From positions 496,001 to 560,000 of the forward strand of contig NZ_JAIOKB010000002.1 in the NCBI RefSeq assembly GCF_019898765.1: a DNA stretch of 64,000 nt. Direction: 5' to 3'. This document shows positions 39,908 to 48,902 of the stretch, one piece after another. Origin of the DNA: Sphingomonas yunnanensis (GTDB lineage: Bacteria; Pseudomonadota; Alphaproteobacteria; Sphingomonadales; Sphingomonadaceae). The translations under genes were made by a program, and so were the position numbers. The notes beneath the pieces are model-generated. The model ran no database searches. It had not been told where the DNA came from and saw only the letters and a program-made list of their open reading frames with translations. Position 1 is the first letter of the stretch. Every line of letters starts with the position of its first letter.

Positions 39908-41029
39908 ATGACGAGCGACCTCGAACTGACCCGCCGCACCCTGCTCGGTGCCGCGGCCGCTGCCGCCACGCTGCCGGGAACCGCGCTGGCCGCTCCCGCC
40001 GCCACCCGCGCGCTCTACGCGGGCGGCTACAACAAGGAGGGCGGCGCGGGGCTGCTCCCGCTCGATTATGCGCCCGCCGCGGGGGCGTGGCGTGCCCATG
40101 CGGCGGTGGCCGCCGCCCCCGACGCCTCCTGGGGGGTGCGCCAGCCGCGGCTCGGGCTGCACTACCTGGTGCAGGAGGGCGGCGCCGGGAAGGTCGCCGT
40201 GTTCCGCCAGCGCCGCGGCGCGTGGCAGCGGCTCGCGCTGGTCGATGCGGGCGGCGCCGACCCGTGCCACCTCGCGCTGAGCGCCGACGCGCGCGCGTTG
40301 GCGGTGGCCAATTACAGCAGCGGCAGCGTCGCGCTGATCGCGCTCGACCCGCGCACCGGACTGCCGCGCGCGGCGGCGCAAGTGGTGGCGCACCGGGGGC
40401 GCGGCGCCGACGCCGAGCGCCAGGCCGCGCCGCACGCGCACTGGGTCGGCTTCAGCCCGGACCGGAAGTGGCTGTGGTCGGTCGATCTCGGCGCGGACAC
40501 GATCTTCGCGCACCGGCTCGACGCCGCCGGCACGCGGCTGGGCGAGACCCGCGTCGCCTATCGCGCGGTCGCGGGCAGCGGGCCGCGCCATCTCGCCTTC
40601 CACCCGCGTCTGCCGCTCGCCTATCTCGTCGCCGAGCTCGACAACAGCGTGACGGTGCTCCGCCGCGGCACCGATTCCCGCTTCACCGCGCTGGCGCGCC
40701 ACTCGACGCTGCCCGCGGGGTTCGCGGGCAAGAGCCAGGCCGGCGCGATCGCGATCGACCCGCGCGGGCGCTGGCTCTACGCCTCGAACCGCGGCGCCGA
40801 CAGCGTCGCGGTCTATGCGATCGCCGCGGACGGGGCGCTCACCCCGATCCAGCACATCGCCTGCGGCGGGCGCTGGCCGCGCCACCTGCGCGTGCTCGAC
40901 CAGCACCTGCTCGTCGCCAACGAGCGCAGCGGCACGATCGACGGCTTCGCGGTAGGTCGCGACGGGCAACTGGCGCCGTTCGGCGCCGCGGCGCGCGCGC
41001 CCGGCGTCGCGTTCGTCGGGGAGGTGTGA
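39908..41029 (+). CDS. Lactonase family protein (6-phosphogluconolactonase-like beta-propeller)
   Basis: The protein of about 373 residues has a twin-arginine export signal (LTRRTLLGAAAAAATLPG). A seven-bladed propeller follows, with the family motifs GADPCHLALSADARALAVAN, PHAHWVGFSPDRKWLWSVDL, GPRHLAFHP, GAIAIDPRGRWLYASNRG and ALTPIQHIACGGRWPRHL. It matches the YbhE/Pgl lactonase family, but export makes the cytoplasmic pentose-phosphate role unlikely. Two ATGs at 39905 and 39908 are possible; the second has better spacing from GGAG. Confidence 0.9.
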   Translation: MTSDLELTRRTLLGAAAAAATLPGTALAAPAATRALYAGGYNKEGGAGLLPLDYAPAAGAWRAHAAVAAAPDASWGVRQPRLGLHYLVQEGGAGKVAVFRQRRGAWQRLALVDAGGADPCHLALSADARALAVANYSSGSVALIALDPRTGLPRAAAQVVAHRGRGADAERQAAPHAHWVGFSPDRKWLWSVDLGADTIFAHRLDAAGTRLGETRVAYRAVAGSGPRHLAFHPRLPLAYLVAELDNSVTVLRRGTDSRFTALARHSTLPAGFAGKSQAGAIAIDPRGRWLYASNRGADSVAVYAIAADGALTPIQHIACGGRWPRHLRVLDQHLLVANERSGTIDGFAVGRDGQLAPFGAAARAPGVAFVGEV

Positions 41030-41092
41030 GGGGCGCGGTCGTTTTCACCCACCCTCCCCTAACGCCTCTGGTCGGCCGTCATCCTACCTGTT

Positions 41093-41192
41093 CCGTCATC
41101 CCGGGCCTCACCCGGGATCCATGCTTTAGCGAGAGCAACAGCGGGGGGCGTACGCGGTGCGATGGATCCCGGGTCAAGCCCGGGTTGACGGC
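41093..41192. repeat. Family A palindromic repeat, copy 4
   Basis: CCGTCATCCCGGGCCTCACC and the mirror CCCGGGTCAAGCCCGGGTTG flank about 45 bases. It lies between the convergent stops of the lactonase and TlpA-like genes. Confidence 0.85.
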
Positions 41193-41239
41193 AGAGCACT
41201 AGGCCCGGGAAGGCGCTTTCCCATGATCAGGGCGCGCCC

Positions 41240-41836
41240 TCAGCCCGCCTCGGCGAGCAGCGCCTTGGCCTGTGCCCCGGTCCAGTCGAGGTCGCCGGTC
41301 ACGCGCCAGATCTCCTTGCCCGCGGCGTCGTACAGGATCGTCGTCGGCAGGTTGGCGCCGTAGGCGGTGCTCAGCGCCAGCTTCTCGTCGAGGAACGGCT
41401 CCAATTTGGCGAAGCCGCGCGCCTTGAGGAAGTCCTTCGCCTTGGCGGGCTCCATGTCCTGGCTCACCGCGACGACGCGGACCCTGCCCGCGAGCGCGCC
41501 CGCGGCGGCGTCGAGCGTCGGCATCTCCTTGACGCAGGGGGCGCACCAGGTCGCCCACAGGTTCACCAGCAGCGGCTTGCCGCCACCCAGCGCCGCCAGG
41601 GTCGTCGGCGCCCCCGCCAGCGTGGCGAAGCCCGCCGCCGGGGCGGCCTCGCCCTTGTGGCTGCGGTCGACCTTGTCGGGGCGCGCCGCGCCCGCGGCGG
41701 GCACCTCGTCGGCGCTGGCGGCGCTCGCCGCGACGTTGCCGCCCGCGGCTTGCCCGCCGCCTCCCGAGCCCTTATCGCACGCGCTGACCGCCAGCGCGGC
41801 GCCGAGGAGACAGACGATCGCGACACGCGAGACCAT
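41240..41836 (-). CDS. TlpA-like thiol:disulfide interchange lipoprotein
   Basis: The 198-residue protein has a lipobox with Cys20 (LAVSAC), a Gly/Ala linker, and a thioredoxin domain with the redox motif WCAPC (Cys98, Cys101). The cis-Pro loop is NLPTTILYD. It is probably tethered to the inner membrane and keeps cytochrome c or other cysteines reduced, as TlpA/ResA proteins do. Its ATG overlaps the divergent argH ATG within the four bases CATG. Confidence 0.9.
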   Translation of the reverse strand: MVSRVAIVCLLGAALAVSACDKGSGGGGQAAGGNVAASAASADEVPAAGAARPDKVDRSHKGEAAPAAGFATLAGAPTTLAALGGGKPLLVNLWATWCAPCVKEMPTLDAAAGALAGRVRVVAVSQDMEPAKAKDFLKARGFAKLEPFLDEKLALSTAYGANLPTTILYDAAGKEIWRVTGDLDWTGAQAKALLAEAG

Positions 41837-43232
41837 GAGCGGTTCCAACCAGATGTGGGGCGGGCGGTTCGCCGAGGGTCCGGCCGCCGTCATGCGCGAG
41901 ATAAACGCCTCCATCCCCTTCGACAAGCGGATGTGGCGCCAGGACGTCGCGGGCAGCCGCGCGCACGCCGCGATGCTGGGCGCGCAGGGGATCGTCTCCG
42001 CCGCCGACGCCGCCGCGATCGACGCCGGGCTGGCGCAGGTGGCCGAGCGCTACGCCGCCGAGGGTGTGCCCGACGACCTCGCGATGGAGGACATCCATAT
42101 GCTGAGCGAGGCGCGGCTCGGCGAGGTGATCGGCGGCGCGGCGGGGCGGCTCCACACCGCGCGCAGCCGCAACGACCAGGTCGCGACCGACTTCCGCCTG
42201 TGGGTCCGCGACGCCACCGACCAGGTAATCGAAGCGCTCGACCGGCTCGACGACGCCCTGCTCGCGCGCGCGGAGGAACATGCCGCCAGCGTGATGCCGG
42301 GCTTCACTCACCTCCAGTCGGCGCAGCCGGTGACGCTCGGCCACCATCTGATGGCCTATCACGAGATGGTGCGGCGCGACCGCTCGCGCTTCACCGACAA
42401 TCGCGCGCGCGCCAACCTCTGCCCGCTCGGCGCGGCGGCGCTGGCGGGCACCGGCTTCGCGATCGACCGCGACGCCACCGCGCGCGCGCTCGGCTTCGAC
42501 GCGCCGACGCGCAACAGCCTCGACTCGGTCAGCGACCGCGACTTCGCGCTCGATTACCTGATGGCGGCGAGCCAATGCGCGCTCCACCTGTCGCGGCTGG
42601 CGGAGGAGTTCGTGCTGTGGGCGTCGCAGCCCTTCGCCTTCGTGGCGCTGTCGGACCAATGGTCGACCGGCAGCTCGATCATGCCGCAGAAGCGCAACCC
42701 CGACGCCGCCGAGCTGGTGCGCGGTCACAGCGGGCGGATCACCGGCTGCCTGATGAGCCTGATGATGACGATGAAGGGGCTGCCGCTCGCTTATTCCAAG
42801 GACATGCAGGACGATAAGCCGCCGGTGTTCGAGGCGCACGACCTGCTCGCTCTGTCGCTCGCGGCGATGACCGGGATGGCCGAGAGCGCCACCTTCCGCA
42901 CCGAGCGGATGCGCCAGGTGGCGGAGAGCGGCTTCGCTACCGCGACCGACCTCGCCGACTGGCTGGTGCGCGAGGCCGACGTGCCGTTCCGCGAGGCGCA
43001 CCATGTCACCGGCCGCGCGGTGGCGCGCGCCGAGGCGCTGGGCTGCACGCTCGACCGCGTGCCGCTGCCGGAGCTGCAGGCGATCGACCCGCGCATCACC
43101 GCCGCGGTCTACGACGTGCTGTCGGTCGACGCCTCGGTGGCGAGCCGGCGCAGCTTCGGCGGCACCGCGCCGGACAATGTCCGCGCCGCGATCGTGGCCG
43201 CGCGGGCCGTGCGGGCGGGAGAGGGAAAGTGA
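41835..43232 (+). CDS. argH: Argininosuccinate lyase
   Basis: ArgH splits argininosuccinate into arginine and fumarate. The 465-residue protein starts near [10 protein letters not shown]. It has the conserved [27 protein letters not shown] and [18 protein letters not shown] regions. The fumarase/lyase signature [19 protein letters not shown] is complete. The ATG at 41835 is preferred; the ATG at 41853 is an alternative. The stop overlaps the small lipoprotein start (GTGA). Confidence 0.97.
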   Translation: MSGSNQMWGGRFAEGPAAVMREINASIPFDKRMWRQDVAGSRAHAAMLGAQGIVSAADAAAIDAGLAQVAERYAAEGVPDDLAMEDIHMLSEARLGEVIGGAAGRLHTARSRNDQVATDFRLWVRDATDQVIEALDRLDDALLARAEEHAASVMPGFTHLQSAQPVTLGHHLMAYHEMVRRDRSRFTDNRARANLCPLGAAALAGTGFAIDRDATARALGFDAPTRNSLDSVSDRDFALDYLMAASQCALHLSRLAEEFVLWASQPFAFVALSDQWSTGSSIMPQKRNPDAAELVRGHSGRITGCLMSLMMTMKGLPLAYSKDMQDDKPPVFEAHDLLALSLAAMTGMAESATFRTERMRQVAESGFATATDLADWLVREADVPFREAHHVTGRAVARAEALGCTLDRVPLPELQAIDPRITAAVYDVLSVDASVASRRSFGGTAPDNVRAAIVAARAVRAGEGK

Positions 43233-43474
43233 CGACACACCGAGCCCTCGCAGTTACCGCACTGGCGACCGCGCTGGCGGGCTGCGGCTCGACCCAGGCG
43301 CTCAAGCCGGCGCCGGGCGTGCCGCTGCCCGTCGCTCCCTATGGCGCGACCGCGACGCCGGCGATCGGCGAGCTGCTCACCCCCAGCGTTCAGGCCCGCC
43401 CGCGCCGCACCGGGGAGGTCCTGACCCGCTCGCAGGAGCGCCAGAGCGACGAGTACGACCTGCCGCCGCGGTGA
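43229..43474 (+). CDS. Small lipoprotein between argH and lysA, possibly LptM-like
   Basis: The 81-residue product has a lipobox with Cys19 (ATALAGCG) and a Pro-rich exported tail ([15 protein letters not shown]). In alphaproteobacteria a short lipoprotein between argH and lysA is common. Some are named LptM, which helps mature the LPS translocon LptD. The exact LptM motif (CG.KGPLY.P) is only loosely kept here ([12 protein letters not shown]). The GTG start overlaps the argH stop. Confidence 0.75.
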   Translation: MTTHRALAVTALATALAGCGSTQALKPAPGVPLPVAPYGATATPAIGELLTPSVQARPRRTGEVLTRSQERQSDEYDLPPR

Positions 43475-43518
43475 GGGGGATAGCGGCGGCCTAGGTCTGG
43501 CGCTTCCCGTCCCCACTG

Positions 43519-43616
43519 CCGTCATCCCGAACTTGTTTCGGGATCCACCGGCCCGCATACGCCGCAACCGAGGGACTCGCGGCACCGTGGATCCCGAAAC
43601 GAGTTCGGGATGACGG
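43519..43616. repeat. Family A palindromic repeat, copy 5
   Basis: CCGTCATCCCGAACTTGTTT and the mirror AAACGAGTTCGGGATGACGG flank about 50 bases. It lies between the lipoprotein gene and lysA on the same strand. Confidence 0.85.
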
Positions 43617-43699
43617 CTCGTGGTGGGGCGAAGGCACGCCCCCCACAGCCGGCCACGTCTTCGTCACGCCGACGCGCGAACCACGCTAGAAGAGACACG

Positions 43700-44956
43700 A
43701 TGGACCATTTCCACTATCGCGACGGGGAATTGTGGTGCGAGGGCGTGCCGCTGGCGCGCGTCGCCGCCGAGGTCGGTACCCCCGTCTACGTCTATTCCGC
43801 CAACGCCTTCCGCGACCATGCCCGCGCTTTCCGCGCCGGGCTGGTGGGCGTGCGCGAGGCGCATCTCGCCTATGCGATCAAGGCCAATCCCAATGTCGCC
43901 GTGCTGCGCCTGCTCGCCGCCGAGGGCTATGGCGCCGACGTCGTCTCGGGCGGCGAGCTGGCGCGCGCGCTCGCCGCGGGGATGCCCGCCGAGTCGGTCG
44001 TCTTCTCGGGGGTCGGCAAGACCGAGGCCGAGCTGGTGCGCGGGCTCGACGCGGGGATCGGCCAGTTCAACCTCGAGCTGGAGGAAGAGGGCGAGGCGCT
44101 CGCCCGGCTCGCCGCCGCCCGCGGGCTGACCGCGCGCGCGGTGCTGCGCGTCAACCCCGACGTCGACGCCGGGACGCACGCCAAGATCTCGACCGGGCGC
44201 AAGGAGAATAAGTTCGGCGTGCCGATCGACCAGGCGCCGGCGATGTTCGCGCGACTGGCGGGGCGGCCCGGCCTCTCGCTCGAGGGCGTGGCGATCCATA
44301 TCGGCAGCCAGCTGTTCGACCTCGCGCCGCTGGAGGCCGCGTACCGGCGCGTCGGCGAGCTGGTGGCGACGCTGCGCGCCGCCGGCCACCGCGTCACCCG
44401 CGTGGACCTCGGCGGCGGCCTCGGCGTCCGCTACAAGGAGGGCGACGCGCCGCGCTCCCCGGCCGAATATGGCGCGATGGTCGAGCGAGTCACGCGCGAC
44501 TGGGACGTCACGCTGATGTTCGAGCCCGGACGCGTGATCGCCGCCAACGCGGGGGTGCTGCTCACCCGCGTGATCTGGGTGAAGCCCGGCGTGGTGAACC
44601 CCTATGTCATCGTCGACGCGGCGATGAACGATCTCGCGCGACCGGCGCTCTACGACGCCTGGCACGACTTCGATCCGGTGGTGCCGAGGGGCGAGCGGGT
44701 CACCGCCAACATCGCCGGGCCGGTGTGCGAGACCGGCGACACCTTCGCGATGGCGCGCGAGATCGACCGCGTCGCCAAGGGCGATCTCGCGGTGTTCCGC
44801 AGCGCGGGCGCCTATGGCGCGACCATGGCCTCGACCTACAACAGCCGCGCGCTCGTGCCAGAGGTGCTGGTCGACGGCGACCGCTTCGCGGTGGTGGCCG
44901 ACCGGATCGCGGCGGAGACCATCCTGGCCGCCGAGCGGGTGCCCGAGTGGCTGTGA
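43700..44956 (+). CDS. lysA: Diaminopimelate decarboxylase
   Basis: LysA makes L-lysine from meso-diaminopimelate with PLP. The PLP lysine is Lys61 in YAIKANPN. Other family motifs are VVSGGELARAL, KFGVP, AIHIGSQL, VDLGGGLGVRY, FEPGR (substrate phosphate/PLP region) and the catalytic CETGDTF. The 418 residues are normal length. The ATG is preceded by AGAAGAGA. The CysG-like gene follows 4 bases later. Confidence 0.97.
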   Translation: MDHFHYRDGELWCEGVPLARVAAEVGTPVYVYSANAFRDHARAFRAGLVGVREAHLAYAIKANPNVAVLRLLAAEGYGADVVSGGELARALAAGMPAESVVFSGVGKTEAELVRGLDAGIGQFNLELEEEGEALARLAAARGLTARAVLRVNPDVDAGTHAKISTGRKENKFGVPIDQAPAMFARLAGRPGLSLEGVAIHIGSQLFDLAPLEAAYRRVGELVATLRAAGHRVTRVDLGGGLGVRYKEGDAPRSPAEYGAMVERVTRDWDVTLMFEPGRVIAANAGVLLTRVIWVKPGVVNPYVIVDAAMNDLARPALYDAWHDFDPVVPRGERVTANIAGPVCETGDTFAMAREIDRVAKGDLAVFRSAGAYGATMASTYNSRALVPEVLVDGDRFAVVADRIAAETILAAERVPEWL

Positions 44957-44960
44957 GCCG

Positions 44961-45749
44961 GTGAGCGACCCGCGTGACGCCGCGGCGGCGCTGCCGAGCC
45001 TGCCGGTGTTCCTCCGTCTGGCGGGACGGCCGATCATCCTGGTCGGCGAGGGCGAGCCCGCCGCGGCGAAGCGGCGGCTGCTCGAGCGCGCGGGCGCGAT
45101 GATCGTCGGCGAGGACGATGGCGTGGCACGGCTCGCTGTGGTGGCGGACGACGAGGCCGCGGTCGCGCGGCTCAAGGCGCGCGGCGTGCTGGTCAACGCG
45201 GTCGACCGGCCCGAACTCTGCGACTTCACGCTCCCCGCGATCGTCGACCGTGCGCCGGTGCTGGTCGCGATCGGCAGCGCGGGCGTGTCGGCGGGGCTGG
45301 CCGCGGCACTGCGCCAGCGGCTCGAGACGCTGCTGCCGGCCACGCTCGGCCGGCTCGCCGAGGCGCTCCATGTCGCGCGGCCCGCCCTCCGCGCCGCGCT
45401 GCCCGACATGGGCGAGCGCCGCCGCGCGATCGGGGCGGCGCTCGCGCCCGGCGGCGCGCTCGACCCGCTCGGCGCGCCCGCGCTCGAGGACGTCGCCGCG
45501 GCGGTGATCGCGGCGCAGCCCGCCACCGGGCTCGCCCGCCTGCGGCTGCGCTCGCACGACCCGGACGAGCTGACGCTGCGCCAGGCGCGGCTGCTCGCCG
45601 CAGCGGACGTGGTGACGCATCGCCCCGACGTCCCTCCCGCGATCCTCGATCGCGCGCGCGCCGACGCCGAGCGGATCGAGTGCGCCGCGCCGCCGCTCGC
45701 CCCCGCGACGGGGCTGGTGGTGGACCTCGCGATGGAGGAGGAACGATGA
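44961..45749 (+). CDS. CysG-like precorrin-2 dehydrogenase with truncated SUMT remnant
   Basis: The 262-residue protein has the CysG N-terminal NAD-binding motif (IILVGEGEPAAAK, residues 26-37) and NAVDRPELCDFTLPA, a siroheme synthase signature. This part oxidises precorrin-2 and inserts iron to make siroheme. The last 60 residues (SHDPDELTLRQARLLAAADV, then DVPPAILDRARADAERI) look like the first 60 residues of the uroporphyrinogen methyltransferase domain. The SAM-binding GAGPG is lost, so a separate SUMT would be needed. The GTG start lies 4 bases after lysA, and the end overlaps the transporter gene (ATGA). Confidence 0.85.
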   Translation: MSDPRDAAAALPSLPVFLRLAGRPIILVGEGEPAAAKRRLLERAGAMIVGEDDGVARLAVVADDEAAVARLKARGVLVNAVDRPELCDFTLPAIVDRAPVLVAIGSAGVSAGLAAALRQRLETLLPATLGRLAEALHVARPALRAALPDMGERRRAIGAALAPGGALDPLGAPALEDVAAAVIAAQPATGLARLRLRSHDPDELTLRQARLLAAADVVTHRPDVPPAILDRARADAERIECAAPPLAPATGLVVDLAMEEER

Positions 45750-46699
45750 GCGGCACCGCGTGGCGAGTCACCGGCGAGGGTAAGGTGGAGGAGATATCGG
45801 TCAAGGGCGCGCTCGGCTGCGGCGCCCCCTTCGTCTGGGTGCACCTCACCACCAACGCCGAGCACGCCCAGACATGGCTGCGCGACGAGGCGGGCCTGCC
45901 GCCCTATGTGATCGACTCGCTGACCGCCGCCGAGACTCGCCCGCGTGCCGACAAGCTGGCCGACGCCGCCTTCGTCAACCTGCGCGGTCGCACCGACGAG
46001 GAGCTGGACGGCTCCGACATGCTCGCCTCGATCCGTATCTGGGCAGCGAAGGGTCGGGTCGTCACCGTGTCGCGCAAGCATCTGGTCGCACTCGACGAGG
46101 TCGTGAAGCTGATGCGTGACGGCGCGATCCGCGATCCCGGCGACCTGATCAGCGCCTTCGCCGCCGAGATCACCGAGGACCTCGATCCCGTGGTCGCCGA
46201 TCTCGGCGACTGGCTCGACGATTGCGAGCAGAAGCTCGCCGCCGAGCATATCTTCGAGCTGCGACGCGGCGTCACCAAGGTGCGCTCGGAGGCGATCAAC
46301 TACCGCCGCTTCCTCGCGCCGCAGCGCGCCGCGCTGGAGAAACTGGCGACGCTGCCGGGCGACTGGCTCGCCGAGGACGACCGCGCGCATCTCTCCGCCG
46401 CGGCCGACCGCGCCGCGCGCATGGCGGAGGAGGTGGAGGCGATCCGCGAGCGCGCCGCGCTGGTGCACGAGGCGCTGACCGACCTGCGCGCCGAGCAGCT
46501 CGACCAGCGCGGGCTGGTGATCGCGATCGCGGCGATGGTGTTCCTGCCGCTGACCTTCATCACCGGCCTGTACGGGATGAACGTGGAGGGGCTGCCCTAT
46601 GCCAAGGAGCCCTGGGCGTTCGACGCGATCGCGGGGGTCTGCGCGCTGATCGCGGCGGGAACGGTGATCTATTTCCTGCGGCGGCACTGGTTCCGCTGA
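45746..46699 (+). CDS. CorA/ZntB-family divalent cation transporter
   Basis: The 317-residue protein has a large cytoplasmic N-terminal domain with a long coiled helix, then two C-terminal transmembrane helices. The signature GLYGMNVEGLPY lies between them. The YGMN pore motif marks the family of Mg2+ (CorA) and Zn2+ (ZntB) channels. The variant VEGLPY after GMN is more ZntB-like. Which ion is carried cannot be settled from sequence. It overlaps the upstream CysG-like gene by four bases. Confidence 0.9.
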   Translation: MSGTAWRVTGEGKVEEISVKGALGCGAPFVWVHLTTNAEHAQTWLRDEAGLPPYVIDSLTAAETRPRADKLADAAFVNLRGRTDEELDGSDMLASIRIWAAKGRVVTVSRKHLVALDEVVKLMRDGAIRDPGDLISAFAAEITEDLDPVVADLGDWLDDCEQKLAAEHIFELRRGVTKVRSEAINYRRFLAPQRAALEKLATLPGDWLAEDDRAHLSAAADRAARMAEEVEAIRERAALVHEALTDLRAEQLDQRGLVIAIAAMVFLPLTFITGLYGMNVEGLPYAKEPWAFDAIAGVCALIAAGTVIYFLRRHWFR

Positions 46700-46742
46700 G
46701 CGGCGCTGTCGGTATCCTGCTGCGTCTGCCCTCGCTTACCGA

Positions 46743-46826
46743 TGTGCGCCTGCGCACGCAGGAGCTCAGAGCCGTGAGCATCATCGCTGTGACCCCAGGC
46801 TCCGGCGTTCGCCGGAGCACAGCCTA
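46743..46826. repeat. Family B palindromic repeat, copy 4
   Basis: TGCGCCTGCGCACGCAGGAG and CTCCGGCGTTCGCCGGAG are the two hairpins in reverse order relative to copy 1. It lies between the convergent stops of the transporter gene and gloA. Confidence 0.75.
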
Positions 46827-46844
46827 GCTCGTCGTCGGCGTCAT

Positions 46845-47357
46845 CTATCCTGCCGCGACGACGCGCGCGGTCATGCTCGCGGGCGACAGGATCTCGATCC
46901 AGTAGCCATCGGGATCGGTGATGAAGGCGATGTCGCGCATCTTGCCCTCGTCGGGCCACTTGCGGAACGGGACGCCCAGCGCCGCGAACCGCGCGCAGGC
47001 GGCCGTCACGTCGGGCACCGAGACACCGAGATGGCCGAAGCCGCGCGGCTCGTCGTTGCCGCTGTGGTAGCCGGCGAAGCCCGGGTCGCTCTCGCTTCCC
47101 CAATTGTGCGTCAGCTCCAGCGTGGTCTCGCGCGTGAAGACGAAGCGCGCGCGCTCCGCCGGATCGGCCGGTACGCTCTCGCCCTCGCCGAGGAAGGCGA
47201 GGAAGTAGAGCGAGAAGCGCATGTCCTCGATGTCGAGCCGCTGGATCAGCGTCATGCCCAGCACCTGCTGGTAGAAGGCCAGCGACGCCGCCGGGTCACG
47301 GACCCGCAGCATCGTCTGGTTCAGCGTGAACCCCTCGGTACCGGCAGGGCGGGGCAT
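46845..47357 (-). CDS. gloA: Lactoylglutathione lyase (glyoxalase I)
   Basis: Glyoxalase I turns the methylglyoxal-glutathione adduct into S-lactoylglutathione. The metal ligands of the long eukaryote-like form are all present: Gln14, Glu81 (LELTHN), His109 (GHLGV) and Glu155 (YWIEIL). The Gln/Glu/His/Glu set suggests a zinc-type enzyme. At 170 residues it has the usual length for this form. The start is the ATG at 47357; longer upstream sequence is not protein-like. The stop of ohr is 13 bases upstream. Confidence 0.95.
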   Translation of the reverse strand: MPRPAGTEGFTLNQTMLRVRDPAASLAFYQQVLGMTLIQRLDIEDMRFSLYFLAFLGEGESVPADPAERARFVFTRETTLELTHNWGSESDPGFAGYHSGNDEPRGFGHLGVSVPDVTAACARFAALGVPFRKWPDEGKMRDIAFITDPDGYWIEILSPASMTARVVAAG

Positions 47358-47370
47358 GAGCCTATCTCCG

Positions 47371-47796
47371 TCAGGCGAGCGTGAGGCCGACGTCGACGTT
47401 GCCGCGCGTCGCGTTCGAATAGGGGCAGATCTGGTGCGCGGCCTCGACCAGTCGCTCCGCCTCGGCGCGCTCGACCCCCGGCAGGTCGACGAGCAGGTCG
47501 GTGGTGATGCCGAACCCACCCTCCGAACGCGGGCCGATGCCGACGGTTGCGGTCACCTTGGTATCGGCAGGCACCTTCACCTTGAGCTGCTGTCCCGCGA
47601 CCTTGAGCGCGCCGATGAAGCAGGCCGAATAGCCCGCCGCGAACAGCTGCTCCGGGTTCGCGCCCTCGCCGCCCGCGCCGCCGAGCTCCTTGGGCGTCGA
47701 GAGCGCGACGGTGAGCGTGCCATCCTCGCTGCGCGCCTCGCCGTCGCGGCCGCCGGTGGCGGTGGCGCGGGTGCTGTACTTGACGTCGACGGTCAT
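47371..47796 (-). CDS. ohr: Organic hydroperoxide resistance protein
   Basis: Ohr is a thiol peroxidase that reduces fatty acid hydroperoxides, using lipoylated proteins. The 141-residue protein has both redox cysteines: Cys59 in YSACFIGAL and Cys124 in [11 protein letters not shown]. The conserved Arg ([12 protein letters not shown]) and Glu residues are present. It is divergent from ohrR, and the shared gap holds two copies of TATCGCGATA. Confidence 0.96.
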   Translation of the reverse strand: MTVDVKYSTRATATGGRDGEARSEDGTLTVALSTPKELGGAGGEGANPEQLFAAGYSACFIGALKVAGQQLKVKVPADTKVTATVGIGPRSEGGFGITTDLLVDLPGVERAEAERLVEAAHQICPYSNATRGNVDVGLTLA

Positions 47797-47808
47797 GATG
47801 CAGTCTCC

Positions 47809-47818
47809 TATCGCGATA
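47809..47818. promoter_or_regulatory. Probable OhrR operator, ohr-proximal
   Basis: TATCGCGATA is a perfect palindrome 12 bases before the ohr start. The identical site at 47878 lies 69 bases away. OhrR-type MarR regulators bind AT-flanked palindromes near ohr, so this is the likely site that blocks ohr expression. Confidence 0.65.
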
Positions 47819-47877
47819 AACCTTGCTTCGATAAACCTCTGCTAGACCGCAAGCGCCAGCCTGTCCAGTGGAATTTG

Positions 47878-47887
47878 TATCGCGATA
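47878..47887. promoter_or_regulatory. Probable OhrR operator, ohrR-proximal
   Basis: This second TATCGCGATA lies 35 bases before the ohrR start, in a TTTG-TATCGCGATA-AGCAATA context, which is AT-rich for this genome. It would allow OhrR to repress its own gene. Confidence 0.65.
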
Positions 47888-47922
47888 AGCAATAGGCTAT
47901 GTAGCGGGAAAGGATGACGTGA

Positions 47923-48363
47923 ATGCCGGCTCCCCTCCCCCTCGACCAGCAGCTCTGTTTCTCGCTCTACGCCGCCAGCATGGCGGTGGGGCGCGCGTAC
48001 AAGCCGCTGCTCGACGAGCTCCGCATCACCTACCCGCAATATCTGGTGCTGCATGCGCTGTGGGAGCAGGACGGGCGCAGCGTCGGCGCGATCGCCGAGC
48101 GGCTCGCGCTCGAGTCGAGCACGATCACCCCGCTGGTCAAGCGGATGGAGGCGGCGGGTCTGGTCGAGCGCCGGCGCAATCCGGACGACGAGCGTCAGGT
48201 CCAAGTGTTTCTCACCGAGGCGGGCCAGGCCATGCGCGCCCGCTGCGGTTGCCTGGCGGAACGCCTGCTGGAGCGCTCGCGGCTGTCGATCGACCAGCTC
48301 GCCGCGCTCAACCGGCAGGTGCAGGCGCTGCGCGACGCGCTGGTGGAGAGCGGCGGGGGTTAG
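47923..48363 (+). CDS. ohrR: MarR family peroxide regulator OhrR
   Basis: The 146-residue winged-helix protein has the OhrR N-terminal peroxide-sensing Cys12 in LDQQLCFSLYAAS. The recognition helix region is ALESSTITPLVKRMEAAGL and the wing is RRRNPDDERQVQVFLT. Extra cysteines 108 and 110 (RARCGC) could resolve the oxidised Cys12, as in 2-Cys OhrR proteins. It is divergent from ohr, its usual target. Confidence 0.92.
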   Translation: MPAPLPLDQQLCFSLYAASMAVGRAYKPLLDELRITYPQYLVLHALWEQDGRSVGAIAERLALESSTITPLVKRMEAAGLVERRRNPDDERQVQVFLTEAGQAMRARCGCLAERLLERSRLSIDQLAALNRQVQALRDALVESGGG

Positions 48364-48380
48364 CGTTCGAGCCACCTCCG

Positions 48381-48468
48381 GTGCTCGTGCTCCGGCGAAC
48401 GCCGGAGCCTGAGGGCCACCGACGTCGTCCTCTCCCGATCTGGGCTCCCGCGTGCGCGGGAGCACGGT
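48381..48468. repeat. Family B palindromic repeat, copy 5
   Basis: GCTCCGGCGAACGCCGGAGC and CTCCCGCGTGCGCGGGAG are the two family B hairpins in the same order as copy 1. It lies between the convergent stops of ohrR and the MerR gene. Confidence 0.75.
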
Positions 48469-48495
48469 TGGGCTTGGCTGGGCGAGACTCTCGGC

Positions 48496-48897
48496 TCAAT
48501 CCTCGCGCAGCGCGGCGGCGATCCAGTCGCGCACCACCCGAACGCGCGCGAGCGTGGCGGCCTCGCCCTGCAACTCGCCCGCCGACTGGTTCGGTTCGCG
48601 CGGGGCGGGTGCGTCGGCGGCGCCCGGCTTGGCATCCCGGCGGCTCGGGCGCTCGCGCGCCAGCAGCTGCTGGACGCCGCGGATGGTATAGCCCTCCCCA
48701 TTCAGCAGCGCGGCGATGCGCTCGATCAGCGCGACATCGGCGGGGCGGTAGTAGCGGCGATTGCCGGCGCGGGTCACCGGGCGGAGCTGCGGGAAGCGTT
48801 CCTCCCAGTAGCGCAGCACGTGCGGGGCGACCCCGGTCGCCGCGGCGACCTCGCCGATCGTCCGGAAGGCGGCGGCGGATTTCTCGTCCGACGCCAC
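48496..48897 (-). CDS. MerR family transcriptional regulator
   Basis: The 133-residue protein has an N-terminal MerR winged helix ([40 protein letters not shown], then [11 protein letters not shown]). A short Pro/Ala-rich linker and a C-terminal helix follow. No metal-binding Cys pair is present, so it is not a metal sensor of the classical type. It starts at a GTG six bases after ihfA. The pairing of this MerR gene with ihfA is widely kept in alphaproteobacteria. Confidence 0.9.
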   Translation of the reverse strand: MASDEKSAAAFRTIGEVAAATGVAPHVLRYWEERFPQLRPVTRAGNRRYYRPADVALIERIAALLNGEGYTIRGVQQLLARERPSRRDAKPGAADAPAPREPNQSAGELQGEAATLARVRVVRDWIAAALRED

Positions 48898-48902
48898 GGT
48901 CG

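Noticed and set aside
43664-46687. Open frame of 1,007 codons on the minus strand
   Set aside because: It is antisense to lysA, the CysG-like gene and the transporter gene, all of which have clear family motifs on the plus strand. Its composition (Arg, Ala, Gly and His runs) is that of a shadow frame.
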